Below the pieces are notes generated by a model, which saw only the letters and a program-made list of their open reading frames with translations, searched no databases and had not been told where the DNA came from. Positions 25,714-35,232 of a DNA stretch of 64,000 nucleotides are shown here, piece by piece. Position 1 is the first letter of the stretch, and each line of letters begins with the position of its first letter. Position numbers and translations under genes: made by a program. Origin of the DNA: Galbibacter orientalis DSM 19592 (GTDB lineage Bacteria; Bacteroidota; Bacteroidia; Flavobacteriales; Flavobacteriaceae); NCBI RefSeq assembly GCF_000260115.1, contig NZ_JH651379.1:868001-932000 (forward strand), read 5' to 3'.

Positions 25714-26586
25714 ATGGCTTCAGGGATTTTTGCAATTCTAGACGATATTGCTACGCTTATGGATGATGTAGCTGCAATGAGCAAAGTAGCTGCAAAAAAA
25801 ACAGCTGGAATTTTAGGAGACGATTTAGCTGTTAATGCCGAAAAAGCCTCTGGTTTTGCTTCATCTAGAGAGATTCCTGTATTATGGGCAATTTCTAAAG
25901 GATCTTTAATTAATAAATTGATTATTCTCCCGGTTGCTTTTCTTTTAAGTGCTTTTTTACCATGGGCTATTAATATCATTTTAATAATAGGAGGGATATA
26001 CTTAGCCTTTGAGGGTGCCGAAAAAATATATCATTTTTTTGTACCACACCATAATTCTAAAGCTGAAGAATTAAAAGAAGTGCAAACAAAAGAAGAAATT
26101 TTAGCAATCGAAAAAGAACGTATTAAATCGGCCATTATAACCGATTTTATTCTTTCTGTGGAAATTGTAATTATAGCGCTCGGAACCGTTGTTGGTCAAG
26201 AAATATGGAATCAAATTATTGTAGTTAGTATTATTGCGCTTATTGCAACTGTAGGGGTTTACGGAATTGTAGCGCTCATTGTAAGAATGGATGAAGCAGG
26301 CTATAAACTAATTGCTAAAAGTAAAAGTGAGAAAAGTTTTTTGCATAAAATTGGTCAGTTATTAGTAAATGCCTTACCTAAAGTTATTCAGGCTTTGAGT
26401 GTTATTGGAACTATTGCTTTGTTGTTGGTTGCGGGAGGAATTTTTAATCATATTGAATTTATGCATCATCTATTTCCATGGATGCCAAGTATGTTAAAAG
26501 ATTTTCTTGCTGGTTTGGTTGTAGGGTTTATTGCATTTTTTGTGTTTCAAGTTGTTCTTAAAATTTATCATAGAATTGCTAAATAA
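25714..26586 (+). CDS. DUF808 family inner-membrane protein (YedI-like)
   Basis: A 290-residue membrane protein. The start is set at ATG 25714 because MASGIFAILDDIATLMDDVA is the standard opening of DUF808 proteins; an in-frame ATG at 25654 would add 20 hydrophobic residues not seen in the family. KTAGILGDDLAVNAEKASGF is the second conserved block. Several membrane helices follow (FLLSAFLPWAINIILIIGG, IIVVSIIALIATVGVYG, MLKDFLAGLVVGFIAFFVF). The function is unknown. Confidence 0.88.
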   Translation: MASGIFAILDDIATLMDDVAAMSKVAAKKTAGILGDDLAVNAEKASGFASSREIPVLWAISKGSLINKLIILPVAFLLSAFLPWAINIILIIGGIYLAFEGAEKIYHFFVPHHNSKAEELKEVQTKEEILAIEKERIKSAIITDFILSVEIVIIALGTVVGQEIWNQIIVVSIIALIATVGVYGIVALIVRMDEAGYKLIAKSKSEKSFLHKIGQLLVNALPKVIQALSVIGTIALLLVAGGIFNHIEFMHHLFPWMPSMLKDFLAGLVVGFIAFFVFQVVLKIYHRIAK

Positions 26587-26736
26587 GCTGGCTATATTTA
26601 TTTTATAAACTTCTTTTAAGTAGCGTGTAATCAATTCATTTTTTGATTACACATAAAATTTATACCAAAATTGTTCTTTTAGCTATTTTCCTTTTTAACT
26701 TCCTATCCATAACTTCGTAACTCAATTCAAATAAAG

Positions 26737-26744
26737 TATCTTTG
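26737..26744 (+). promoter_or_regulatory. -10 element for gltX
   Basis: TATCTTTG matches TAnnTTTG and ends 12 bases before the ATG at 26757, giving a leader of only a few bases. Confidence 0.6.
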
Positions 26745-26756
26745 CCAAAAATTTAA

Positions 26757-28289
26757 ATGATGAGTACAAAAGTACGTGTGCGTTTTGCGCCTAGTCCAAC
26801 AGGTCCACTACATATTGGTGGAGTTAGAACTGCTTTATTTAACTATTTATTTGCAAAAAAACATGGAGGAGATTTTCTTTTACGTATTGAAGATACCGAC
26901 CAAAATAGATATGTAGAAGGTGCTGAAGAATATATCGTAGCTGCTTTAAAATGGTTGAATATTCCTTATGATCAAGGACCCAGTTCTTCCGAAGAAATAC
27001 AAAAAAAATACGGTCCTTTTCGTCAAAGTGAACGTAAGGATTTATACAAAAACTATGCTGATACATTAATTAATAATGGTTGGGCATATTATGCTTTTGA
27101 TACAGCCGAGGAATTAGATGAGCACCGCAAAGACCATGAAGAAAAAGGGAAAACCTTTATTTATAATTGGCACAATCGTTTAAAATTAAAAAATTCTTTA
27201 TCGCTTTCTACTGAAGAAGTTCAGAAAAAGATAAATGCTGGAGAAGATTATGTTATTCGTTTTAAATCTCCTCAAGATGAAAAACTTCATTTAAAAGATA
27301 TTATCCGCGGAGCTATTGAAATTGACACTAATATTTTAGATGATAAGGTGTTGTTTAAAAGCGATGGAATGCCAACCTATCATTTAGCAAATATTGTAGA
27401 CGACCATTTAATGGAAATTACCCATGTTATTCGTGGTGAAGAATGGCTTCCTTCAATGGCATTACATGTGCTGCTTTATCGTGCTTTTGAATGGCAAGCT
27501 CCTGAATTTGCACATTTACCACTTATTTTAAAACCAACAGGAAAAGGAAAATTAAGTAAACGGGATGGAGATAAATTAGGATTCCCTGTTTTTCCTTTAG
27601 AATGGAAAGATCCTACAACAGGAGATGTTTCACGTGGATACAAAGAAGATGGATATTTTAATGATGCAGTGATTAATTTCTTAGCGTTTTTAGGATGGAA
27701 TCCAGGGACTGAACAAGAGATTTTTAATTTAGATGAATTAATAAATGCCTTCGAATTAGAAAAAGTACATAAAGCTGGAGCTCGTTTTGATCCTGATAAA
27801 ACCAAATGGTATAATCATCAATATCTTCAACAAAAAGAAGATAAGGAATTGGCTGCACGTTATATGCCAATGCTGGTAGCTCAAGCAATTAATGCGGAAG
27901 TGGATTATGTAGAAAAAGTAGTTTCACTTATAAAAGAACGTGCTAGTTTTGTTTCTGAATTTTGGGAATTGAGCAGTTTTTTCTTTACTGCTCCATCTAC
28001 TTATGACGCTAAAGCTAGTAAAAAGCAATGGAAAGAAAATACTAATGAGTATATAAATGAACTTGTTCCTGTGATTAATGAAATAGGCGAATTTTCTTCT
28101 AAAAATATAGAAGCAGTAGTAAAACAATGGATTTCCGACAAAGAACTTGGCTTCGGACAAGTAATGCCACCCTTGCGTTTAGCCTTGGTTGGAGAAATGA
28201 AAGGACCTCATGTTTTTGATATTATAGAACTTATTGGAAAAGAAGAAACCGTAAACCGACTCCAAAAAGCTGTTGAAGTTTTAGGATAA
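26757..28289 (+). CDS. gltX: Glutamyl-tRNA synthetase
   Basis: A class I aminoacyl-tRNA synthetase that charges tRNA-Glu. The protein is 510 residues. The HIGH motif is in RFAPSPTGPLHIGGVRTALF near the N-terminus and the KMSKS counterpart is KLSKR at residues 265-269. VIRGEEWLPSMALHVLLY is another family block. It begins with two consecutive ATG codons; either may be used. A strong terminator follows. The window also encodes GlnRS, so tRNA-Gln can be charged directly here. Confidence 0.97.
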   Translation: MMSTKVRVRFAPSPTGPLHIGGVRTALFNYLFAKKHGGDFLLRIEDTDQNRYVEGAEEYIVAALKWLNIPYDQGPSSSEEIQKKYGPFRQSERKDLYKNYADTLINNGWAYYAFDTAEELDEHRKDHEEKGKTFIYNWHNRLKLKNSLSLSTEEVQKKINAGEDYVIRFKSPQDEKLHLKDIIRGAIEIDTNILDDKVLFKSDGMPTYHLANIVDDHLMEITHVIRGEEWLPSMALHVLLYRAFEWQAPEFAHLPLILKPTGKGKLSKRDGDKLGFPVFPLEWKDPTTGDVSRGYKEDGYFNDAVINFLAFLGWNPGTEQEIFNLDELINAFELEKVHKAGARFDPDKTKWYNHQYLQQKEDKELAARYMPMLVAQAINAEVDYVEKVVSLIKERASFVSEFWELSSFFFTAPSTYDAKASKKQWKENTNEYINELVPVINEIGEFSSKNIEAVVKQWISDKELGFGQVMPPLRLALVGEMKGPHVFDIIELIGKEETVNRLQKAVEVLG

Positions 28290-28311
28290 TTACTTCTTTT
28301 TTAACCATACT

Positions 28312-28344
28312 AAACCCCGAAGTTGTTATACAACTTCGGGGTTT
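28312..28344 (+). terminator. Rho-independent terminator after gltX
   Basis: AAACCCCGAAGTTG (28312-28325) pairs perfectly with CAACTTCGGGGTTT (28331-28344) around TTATA and is followed by GTTTTTTC. Confidence 0.93.
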
Positions 28345-28460
28345 GTTTTTTCATTAATGTGTATCCTTTATTAGATATCAATTATTTTCTAATATTTTAT
28401 TTACAATTCTTTAATTATTCGTAATTTACCAACGTCAATCATTTACAAATATTTATAATT

Positions 28461-29393
28461 ATGATTTTTCTAATACCTATTTTTTTCTTCGGAATTATTA
28501 TTCTTTTTAGTTCCTTTTTCGTTGTAAAACAACAAACAGCCGTAACCATTGAGCGTTTTGGTAAATTCCATAGCATTCGAAACTCCGGACTTCATTTAAA
28601 AATTCCATTAGTAGATAAAATTGCTGGGCGTTTAAGTTTAAAAATTCAGCAGTTAGATGTTATTGTAGAAACCAAAACTTTGGATGATGTTTTTGTTAAG
28701 CTAAAAATATCAGTTCAGTTTTTAGTGCTGAAAAATAAAATTTATGAAGCGTTTTATCAATTAGAATATCCGCACGAACAAATAACATCTTATGTTTTTG
28801 ATGTAGTACGCGCAGAAGTTCCTAAGATGAAATTAGATGATGTTTTTGTTAAGAAAGACGATATTGCTATTGCTGTAAAAGAAGAATTACAAGATGCAAT
28901 GCTAGATTATGGTTATGACATTATTAAAACGCTTGTAACGGACATTGATCCTGATGCGCAAGTAAAAGCAGCTATGAACCGAATTAATGCGTCAGAGCGC
29001 GAGAAAATTGCTGCTCAGTTTGAAGGAGATGCCGCTAGAATACTTATTGTTGAAAAGGCGAAGGCTGAGGCTGAAAGCAAAAGGCTACAAGGACAAGGTA
29101 TTGCAGATCAACGAAGAGAAATAGCACGTGGTCTTGAAGAGTCTGTTGAAGTTTTAAATAAAGTTGGAATTAACTCTCAAGAAGCTTCTGCTTTAATTGT
29201 GGTTACTCAACATTATGACACGCTTCAATCTATAGGTGAAGAAACTAATAGTAATTTAATTTTACTTCCAAATTCTCCACAAGCGGGGAGTGATATGCTA
29301 AACAATATGGTAGCCTCGTTTACTGCAAGTAATCAAATTGGAGAAGCTATGAAACGCCAGCGAGAGGAGCAAGATGGAAAGAATAATAAGTAG
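28461..29393 (+). CDS. SPFH/band 7 (stomatin-like) membrane protein
   Basis: A 310-residue protein with one N-terminal membrane helix (FLIPIFFFGIIILFSSFFVV), then the SPFH domain with QQTAVTIERFGKFHSIRNSG and a long charged helix (ASEREKIAAQFEGDAARI, EKAKAEAESKRLQGQGIADQ) that is typical of stomatin/slipin oligomerisation. The order and motifs match the prokaryotic stomatin-like group, which forms membrane microdomain scaffolds, often with a NfeD or protease partner. No NfeD gene is adjacent; a small membrane protein follows after 8 bases. Confidence 0.9.
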   Translation: MIFLIPIFFFGIIILFSSFFVVKQQTAVTIERFGKFHSIRNSGLHLKIPLVDKIAGRLSLKIQQLDVIVETKTLDDVFVKLKISVQFLVLKNKIYEAFYQLEYPHEQITSYVFDVVRAEVPKMKLDDVFVKKDDIAIAVKEELQDAMLDYGYDIIKTLVTDIDPDAQVKAAMNRINASEREKIAAQFEGDAARILIVEKAKAEAESKRLQGQGIADQRREIARGLEESVEVLNKVGINSQEASALIVVTQHYDTLQSIGEETNSNLILLPNSPQAGSDMLNNMVASFTASNQIGEAMKRQREEQDGKNNK

Positions 29394-29401
29394 ACTAAAG
29401 C

Positions 29402-29599
29402 ATGATGTTCAATAAAATAATTTACATTTTTTTAAGCATTTTAGCTATTGGAAATATTGCTTACAGTTTTTTTGGTGAAATGGAATCGCCTACTTTTATT
29501 GGTCAAGAAATTAATATTTGGTTATACAGACTTATATGGGTTGGGTTTGCAGTCTTGTTTACAACAAATTTTTTTCAGCTTAAAAACAGGAAGAATTAA
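29402..29599 (+). CDS. Small two-helix membrane protein, hypothetical
   Basis: A 65-residue protein with two hydrophobic segments, IIYIFLSILAIGNIAYSFFG and LIWVGFAVLFTTNFF, separated by a short polar loop. It starts 8 bases after the SPFH stop and precedes the terminator, so it is probably co-transcribed with the SPFH gene. Two ATG codons open the frame; the second (29405) is equally possible. I do not recognise a family. Confidence 0.62.
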   Translation: MMFNKIIYIFLSILAIGNIAYSFFGEMESPTFIGQEINIWLYRLIWVGFAVLFTTNFFQLKNRKN

Positions 29600-29630
29600 A
29601 GCAGAGTTTACAAGAGTCTATTAAAATATA

Positions 29631-29667
29631 AAAAGCGTTGTTGAAATTCAATTCCAACAACGCTTTT
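29631..29667. terminator. Bidirectional terminator between the SPFH unit and the DUF6327-like gene
   Basis: AAAAGCGTTGTTG (29631-29643) pairs perfectly with CAACAACGCTTTT (29655-29667) and is flanked by A and T runs, so it can stop both convergent units. Confidence 0.88.
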
Positions 29668-29708
29668 TTCTTCCATTCACTACATTTTCTATGCTTGGAA
29701 GTTATTTT

Positions 29709-29912
29709 TTAGCCAAATATTTTTTTTACAACTTTTAAGGCTAGGGCTCTTTTTAAGATAAATCCTGCAGTTCTACCAACTACATTTAGAAATCCAAGGT
29801 CTTCTTTTAAGCCTTCAAAATTCAGCTTTATCTCTTCCTTGGAAATATCTTTTTGTAACCGTAATACTTTTAGGTCTTTATCTATTTCTTCAAATGAAGT
29901 ATAAACTTTCAT
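29709..29912 (-). CDS. Small conserved protein (DUF6327-like)
   Basis: A 67-residue basic protein: MKVYTSFEEIDKDLKVLRLQ, then a predicted amphipathic helix and a hydrophobic/basic C-terminus (TAGFILKRALALKVVKKIFG). It sits as the last of three same-strand genes after the holin-like and YtxH genes. This trio recurs in Flavobacteriaceae, and the small member is listed as DUF6327 as far as I recall; the exact family name is less sure than the gene. Its role is unknown. Confidence 0.68.
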   Translation of the reverse strand: MKVYTSFEEIDKDLKVLRLQKDISKEEIKLNFEGLKEDLGFLNVVGRTAGFILKRALALKVVKKIFG

Positions 29913-29979
29913 ATGTTTACTTTTATTGTTTTAATGCCTCATAGCTAGGTCTAATTCTTCAAGGCTCATTTATATAATA

Positions 29980-30333
29980 TTAATCGCCATCAAAAAAATC
30001 TTTCGAAGCTTTTACCAATACTTTTCTCTCGATTGTTTTTCTGAAGCCATAATAAATTATGAGGGCAATTATAATATAGAATGCTCCAAGAATTAAAAAT
30101 CCGAGCCCTAAATTATCTAACCAAGCTCCTATAAATAAGGCTATTGCAAATGTTAGTAATAACATAGCTCCAAAAAGAACAGCTCCAATGATTATAAACA
30201 TAATCATTGAAGTAGTTCCTTTAGTTATCTTTTTAAAAGCGCTAAGTCTGTAGTAATCGTAATTATGCTCAATATATTCTTGAGCACTTTTATGAAGATT
30301 TTCAGCGTTTTCAGAAATATTGTTTAAAGACAT
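29980..30333 (-). CDS. Holin-like (Phage_holin_3_6/DUF1469) membrane protein
   Basis: A 117-residue protein with two central membrane helices (MIMFIIIGAVLFGAMLLLTF and LGFLILGAFYIIIALIIYYG), a polar N-terminus and a basic C-terminus (RKTIERKVLVKASKDFF). This pattern fits the DUF1469 / Phage_holin_3_6 group. Despite the name, these chromosomal genes beside ytxH are not from a phage; they are thought to affect the envelope under stress. It is 9 bases downstream of the ytxH-like gene. Confidence 0.78.
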   Translation of the reverse strand: MSLNNISENAENLHKSAQEYIEHNYDYYRLSAFKKITKGTTSMIMFIIIGAVLFGAMLLLTFAIALFIGAWLDNLGLGFLILGAFYIIIALIIYYGFRKTIERKVLVKASKDFFDGD

Positions 30334-30342
30334 ATATGGAGT

Positions 30343-30720
30343 CTATTTAGTTGCTTTTGCTACTTTCGATTCAATTTTATTTACAATCCCGTCTTTTTGA
30401 AGTTTAGCATTTTTTTCTCTTAATTCTTCTAATTTAGCTTCTAAAGCTACTAAAATATCATCGGCTTTGTAACTCATAGAAGATAAAGTGTCTTCAAGTT
30501 TAGATTCAAAATCTACTCTAGCTTTATCCGCTTTAGTGCTTAATTGAGACGTTGTTTTTTTTAATTGCTTTTCTAACTCTTTCTGAGTTTTTTTAGCATT
30601 TTTCTGAATTTTTTTTCTAGTAACATCTCCTTTTTCTGGAGCATATAAAATACCTATTCCTGCTCCAATTGCTGCTCCTGTTAATAATGCTAATAATGTA
30701 TTTCCTGTGTTGCTTGACAT
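30343..30720 (-). CDS. YtxH domain protein
   Basis: A 125-residue protein. The N-terminus LLALLTGAAIGAGIGILYAP is the glycine-rich membrane segment that defines YtxH, followed by EKGDVTRKKIQKNAKKTQ and a long lysine/glutamate helix to the end. YtxH-type proteins are general-stress or envelope-associated proteins of unknown mechanism. It is the first gene of the three-gene cluster. Confidence 0.88.
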   Translation of the reverse strand: MSSNTGNTLLALLTGAAIGAGIGILYAPEKGDVTRKKIQKNAKKTQKELEKQLKKTTSQLSTKADKARVDFESKLEDTLSSMSYKADDILVALEAKLEELREKNAKLQKDGIVNKIESKVAKATK

Positions 30721-30851
30721 AGTTTTATTTTTTTTGAATTAATATATGTTGTGTGTTAATTGATAGTACCTAAGATACATAAAATGAGAGAATTTTACGA
30801 ATAAAACGTCGTAATTAGCCTATTATTAACACTCTATGTTAAAGAAATAAA

Positions 30852-30877
30852 AAAAGCACTTTGTGAAAAGTGCTTTT
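30852..30877 (-). terminator. Rho-independent terminator after glnS
   Basis: AAAAGCACTTT (30852-30862) pairs with AAAGTGCTTTT (30867-30877) around GTGA. On the minus strand it follows the glnS stop by 23 bases and is trailed by T residues. Confidence 0.85.
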
Positions 30878-30899
30878 AAATATAGAATTTATTATTCTT

Positions 30900-32582
30900 T
30901 TATGATTTATCAATCTTGGCCCAACTGTCTCGAAGTCCTACAGTTTTATTAAAAACTAATTTTTCGTTGGTAGAATCTGGGTCAACATTAAAATACCCAA
31001 TGCGTTGGAATTGAAAATGGTCGCCTATTTTGGCTTCTTCCACACTTGGTTCTACATATCCTTTTATAACTCTTAAAGAGTCTGGGTTTACAAACTCTAA
31101 GAAATCTTTTCCTTCATGTCTGTCTGGTTCTGCTTCTGTAAACAAACGGTCGTATTCTCTAACTTCTACTTCTTTAGCATCTTTAATAGAAACCCAGTGT
31201 AGCGTACCTTTTACTTTACGCTTACTTTCTTCGGTGCCACTACCACTTTTACTTAGTGGGTCGTAAGTACAATGAACTTCAATTATATTACCATCTTCAT
31301 CCTTAATTGCTTTTTCAGCTTTAATGATGTAGGCATTTTTTAATCGAACTTCCCCTCCTAATTTCAAGCGGAAGAATTTTCTGTTAGCTTCTTCTCTAAA
31401 ATCTTCCTTTTCTATATATATTTCTCTTGAAAAAGGTACTTTTCTGTAGGTAAGAACTTCATCCTCAGGATTATTTTCAGAGTCTACATACTCATCGGTA
31501 TTTTCAGGATAATTGGTTATAACTACTTTTAAAGGGTCTAAAACTGCCATTATTCGTGGCGCTTTTTTATTTAGATCTTCACGAGCGTGGAATTCTAATA
31601 AAGAAACATCAATTAAGTTTTCTCTTTTTGCAATTCCAATTGTTTTGACAAAATTCTTAATAGATTCAGGAGTATAACCTCTTCTTCTAAGGCCAGAAAT
31701 TGTTGGCATTCTTGGATCATCCCATCCATTTACAATACCTTCTTCTACCAATCTAAGCAGTTTACGCTTGCTTACTATAGTGTGACTCAAATTTCGTCTC
31801 GCAAATTCGCGTTGTTTAGGCTGCACTTGGTTAGGATTGCTAACTTGCTCTAAAAACCAATTGTACAATTCTCGGTGCATAGCAAATTCTAGTGTACAAA
31901 ATGAATGAGAAACTTGTTCAATATAATCACTCTCACCATGTGTCCAATCGTACATTGGGTAAATACACCAATCGGTATTAGTTCTGTGGTGAGCCTTATG
32001 AAGAATACGATACATTATAGGGTCTCGCATAAGCATATTAGAAGAACTCATATCTATTTTAGCACGTAATACGTGGGTTCCAGATTCAAATTCTCCATTT
32101 TTCATGCGTTGAAAAAGGTCAAGATTTTCTTCTACTGAACGATTTCTGTATGGACTATCTGTTCCAGGGGTAGTAGGAGTTCCTTTTTGAGCTGCAATTT
32201 CTTCTGAAGTCTGACTGTCAACATAGGCTTTTCCGTTTTTGATAAACTCTACAGCCCAATCAAATAGTTGTTGGAAATAATCTGACGCATAGCGCACTTC
32301 ACTCCATTTATAACCTAGCCATTCTACATCTCGCTTAATGGCATCCACATATTCTTGCTCTTCTTTAGCTGGATTTGTATCGTCAAATCTAAGATTTACA
32401 GGAGCATCGTATTTTTCGCCAAGTCCAAAATTTAAACAAATAGAACTTGCATGACCAATATGCAAATAACCGTTTGGTTCTGGAGGAAAACGAAAACGTA
32501 GTTTTTCCTTATCGAAGCCTTCTTTTAAATCGTCTTCAATAATATGTTCGATAAAATTTAATGATTTTTCTTCTTCTGCCAT
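30900..32582 (-). CDS. glnS: Glutaminyl-tRNA synthetase
   Basis: A class Ic aminoacyl-tRNA synthetase that charges tRNA-Gln. The protein is 560 residues. HIGH is at residues 41-44 in PPEPNGYLHIGHASSICLN and the KMSKS counterpart is VSKRK (270-274). RFDDTNPAKEEQEYVDAI and YDWTHGESDYIEQVSHSFCT are further GlnRS signatures. The C-terminal anticodon-binding beta barrels run from about 340. It has its own promoter and terminator. Confidence 0.97.
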   Translation of the reverse strand: MAEEEKSLNFIEHIIEDDLKEGFDKEKLRFRFPPEPNGYLHIGHASSICLNFGLGEKYDAPVNLRFDDTNPAKEEQEYVDAIKRDVEWLGYKWSEVRYASDYFQQLFDWAVEFIKNGKAYVDSQTSEEIAAQKGTPTTPGTDSPYRNRSVEENLDLFQRMKNGEFESGTHVLRAKIDMSSSNMLMRDPIMYRILHKAHHRTNTDWCIYPMYDWTHGESDYIEQVSHSFCTLEFAMHRELYNWFLEQVSNPNQVQPKQREFARRNLSHTIVSKRKLLRLVEEGIVNGWDDPRMPTISGLRRRGYTPESIKNFVKTIGIAKRENLIDVSLLEFHAREDLNKKAPRIMAVLDPLKVVITNYPENTDEYVDSENNPEDEVLTYRKVPFSREIYIEKEDFREEANRKFFRLKLGGEVRLKNAYIIKAEKAIKDEDGNIIEVHCTYDPLSKSGSGTEESKRKVKGTLHWVSIKDAKEVEVREYDRLFTEAEPDRHEGKDFLEFVNPDSLRVIKGYVEPSVEEAKIGDHFQFQRIGYFNVDPDSTNEKLVFNKTVGLRDSWAKIDKS

Positions 32583-32602
32583 TTTATAAAAACTTATGCC
32601 CG

Positions 32603-32610
32603 CAAAATTA
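32603..32610 (-). promoter_or_regulatory. -10 element for glnS
   Basis: On the minus strand TAATTTTG matches TAnnTTTG, 20 bases before the glnS ATG. Confidence 0.55.
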
Positions 32611-32975
32611 CGTAAATTTTAGAGTGAATTAGAATGTTATTCTCTATTTAAATGTTTGAACTTCGTTCTAAATGATAATTTTTCGGTTAAAGAATCATTT
32701 TCTTCTATCAAGAAGATAGTTTTTGTGTGGAAAATCATTTCTTTTTTTCGATTTTCACCTCCTTCATTTTTGAGTTATTAACAAATTTGAGCTTAATTTT
32801 CCTTCAAACCCTAAAAGTATCAAAATGTGTAAAAAACACCGTGTTTATTGTTTTTATGCCATAAACCGATTAGTATGTTTTGATCTGAAATTGTGAATAA
32901 CTTTATGAAAAGCATCGTTGGCATATAAAAAACCTCATTTCACCACAAAAGCAAAAAAGTGTTGAAAAAATCTTA

Positions 32976-33012
32976 TAACTTTGGTTTTCTATTATAGAAA
33001 GTTGTTACTTTG
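32976..33012 (+). promoter_or_regulatory. Promoter candidates for the T9SS adhesin locus
   Basis: TAACTTTG at 32976-32983 is a full TAnnTTTG match. A second candidate uses the TTTG at 32980-32983 as its -33 element and TTACTTTG at 33005-33012, 21 bases on, as its -10. The second would start transcription about 20 bases before the ATG at 33040. Confidence 0.5.
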
Positions 33013-33039
33013 TGATTGCCCAAATTAAAACATGAACGA

Positions 33040-35229
33040 ATGAATAGAACTTTACCCAAAAAATCTATTCGTCTTTGTCTACTTTCGCTCCTTCTAGGGG
33101 CTTCTAGTATGCAAGCACAAGATTTAAAAAAGCCTGTTTTAGGTTTTTCAGATGCGTGTGCTTCCAAAGGCTTCAATAGTTTTTCCGCACAATTTAAGTG
33201 GGATCCTACGCCTATCGTAGCATCCAACAATGAGTTTATTCTAGAGCTTTCCAATGCCAACGGCAGTTTTTCTTCCCCAACTACACTAGCAACCTTAACA
33301 GATAAAAATACAGTATTCGACTTTACTATTGAATTTGAAATGCCCGAGACTGTGCGTGGCGAAAATTACAAAGTACGTGTTCGTAGCACGAATCCAGCTA
33401 AAACAAGTCCTTCAAGCGATCCTTTTGGTGCTTATTACCTTACAGTTCAAGAACCTCTAGTGGTTAATAATTTTGAAGAAGCTTCCGTCTGTGAAGCTAC
33501 CACCGTTTATTTAGAGGTGGATAATTATCCTAACCAAGAAGCATACAATTGGTACAAAGACATGGCCCTGATTCCTGGAGAAAACGGCCCTTCAATTGAA
33601 GTTTCTGAGCCAGGAATTTATTTTGCTGAAATAGATTATGGGAGCTATTGTTCTACTTCTACCGCTTCAAATTTAGTTGAAGTTTATATTGAAAATTCTC
33701 TCGGAGTAGAATTAATAGGAGCCAAAAAAGTATCGCTTTGCGAAGATCAAACCTATACACTAACAACAGATTTAGCCGATGAAACCATGACGTATGCTTG
33801 GTATAAAGATGGCGAATTATTGGTTAGAAATAATAGTAATACGCTGGAAGTTAAGGGTAATGACCCTGGTTTTGCAGGCGATTATTATGTGCAAATTGAA
33901 AGACCGGGTGGATGTAACGAAAAAACATCTACTGTACAGATAGAAGCAGGCGGTTTTGAATTATCACTTGAAAGTCCGAATGGAACTTTATTGCTTCCTC
34001 AACAATCTATAAAATTAACAGCAAATACTACTGCTGTATCGCCGAGTTTTGAATGGTATAGAAATGGAACTTTATTAGCCAATGAGACTTCTAAGGAGTT
34101 AGTAGTTTCTGTAGCTGGAGATTATTACGTTAAAGTTACTCAAAGCAATGGTTGTACTGCCAGTAGAATTACAAATGCAATTTCTGTTACAGAACCATCT
34201 GCCTATACGGCTTCCATCAATGCTGCTAATTATTCAGATTGTAGTAATAGTTCTGCTGTTTTAAATCTGGATAAAATTGAAACTACAAATTCAGACGGAA
34301 CTCCCTATTTACTTCCTCAATCGGCTTTAACAAATGCTAAATACCAATGGGTATATAATCAAAAAGACTTGGCAGGAGAAACGTCAGAAAGTATAACTAT
34401 TGCTAAGGCTTCCTTGAATGGAGCGTATGCTTTAAAGGTTTCCTTAGAAGGAGGGAAAGAAATTATATCCAATGTATTTAATGTAAAATTAGGATTGTCT
34501 GAAACGCCAGTGCTTTCTGGAACAGGAACAGTTACTTGTGAAAATGGCAATATGATTGAAATAACATCTTCAGTAAAAAATAGCGAATACCAATACAAAT
34601 GGTTTAGAAATAATGTTGAACTTACAGAAACTAAACCAACATTTACTACAAACCTTTCAGGAACTTATAAAATGGAAGTATCCGCTTACGGATGTTCTGT
34701 AGCTTCAAATGAATTTGTGATAAACGATTTTGATACTTCTGTAGTAACATTGGATGCTTCTGGAACAATTGCAATTCCAGAGGGAGATTCTAAAGTAGTT
34801 ACAGCCTCTGGAGGAGATTCTTACCAATGGTTTAATACTAAAAATGAATTGATAAGTAATGGACCTTCTGTAAGTCTATCTGAAGAAGGAGAATACATTG
34901 TTTTAGTTGCGGTAGGAGATTGCCAGGTTTCTAAAACCATAAAAGTTACCCATGTATTGAGTTATGTGGTGCCAAATGTTATAACACCAAACGGAGATGG
35001 CTTTAATGATCTTTGGATTATTCCAAATTCGTATGCGTATCAAAAAGATATTACCATTAATATCTATGAGCAGTCTGGTGCAACAATATATTCAACAAAC
35101 GATTATCAAAACAATTGGCCAGAGTCATCCAGTATAACATATTCTGGGAGTAGACCTCCAATTTATTATTACAGAATTACTAAGGGAAAAGAAACGTTAA
35201 AGCAAGGAACTATAACAGTTATTAAATAA
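33040..35229 (+). CDS. Ig-like surface protein with type B T9SS sorting domain
   Basis: A 729-residue exported protein. The start is set at ATG 33040 (MNRTLPKKSIRLCLLSLLLG, then ASSMQAQ as the cleavage region); a TTG at 33016 is also in frame but overlaps the expected transcription start. The mature protein has several Ig-like repeats with recurring YxWYKDG/FEWYRNG/YKWFRNN tryptophan motifs and paired cysteines. The last 80 residues (VPNVITPNGDGFNDLWIIPN onward) form the gliding motility-associated C-terminal, or type B, sorting domain that directs export through T9SS. It starts the four-gene locus; the next start is 3 bases after its stop. Confidence 0.88.
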   Translation: MNRTLPKKSIRLCLLSLLLGASSMQAQDLKKPVLGFSDACASKGFNSFSAQFKWDPTPIVASNNEFILELSNANGSFSSPTTLATLTDKNTVFDFTIEFEMPETVRGENYKVRVRSTNPAKTSPSSDPFGAYYLTVQEPLVVNNFEEASVCEATTVYLEVDNYPNQEAYNWYKDMALIPGENGPSIEVSEPGIYFAEIDYGSYCSTSTASNLVEVYIENSLGVELIGAKKVSLCEDQTYTLTTDLADETMTYAWYKDGELLVRNNSNTLEVKGNDPGFAGDYYVQIERPGGCNEKTSTVQIEAGGFELSLESPNGTLLLPQQSIKLTANTTAVSPSFEWYRNGTLLANETSKELVVSVAGDYYVKVTQSNGCTASRITNAISVTEPSAYTASINAANYSDCSNSSAVLNLDKIETTNSDGTPYLLPQSALTNAKYQWVYNQKDLAGETSESITIAKASLNGAYALKVSLEGGKEIISNVFNVKLGLSETPVLSGTGTVTCENGNMIEITSSVKNSEYQYKWFRNNVELTETKPTFTTNLSGTYKMEVSAYGCSVASNEFVINDFDTSVVTLDASGTIAIPEGDSKVVTASGGDSYQWFNTKNELISNGPSVSLSEEGEYIVLVAVGDCQVSKTIKVTHVLSYVVPNVITPNGDGFNDLWIIPNSYAYQKDITINIYEQSGATIYSTNDYQNNWPESSSITYSGSRPPIYYYRITKGKETLKQGTITVIK

Positions 35230-35232
35230 AAA

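Larger units (their letters stand above)
32583..33039. other. Divergent intergenic region glnS / T9SS adhesin locus
   Basis: This 457-bp gap holds the glnS promoter near its left end and the adhesin-locus promoter near its right end. A small inverted repeat, AAACAC-C-GTGTTT, lies at 32834-32846. The AT-rich remainder of roughly 350 bp has no gene and no repeat from family A or B, which leaves room for activator sites in front of the adhesin locus. Confidence 0.5.

Noticed and set aside
27626-27641. parS-like word TGTTTCACGTGGATAC in gltX
   Set aside because: It matches the parS consensus at 14 of 16 positions, but it lies in coding sequence where the codons read a natural D-V-S-R-G-Y, and it breaks the palindrome. 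Treated as chance.
29980-30333. Holin-like gene as a sign of a prophage
   Set aside because: No other phage genes, integrase or attachment sites are present; the gene is in the usual chromosomal YtxH cluster.
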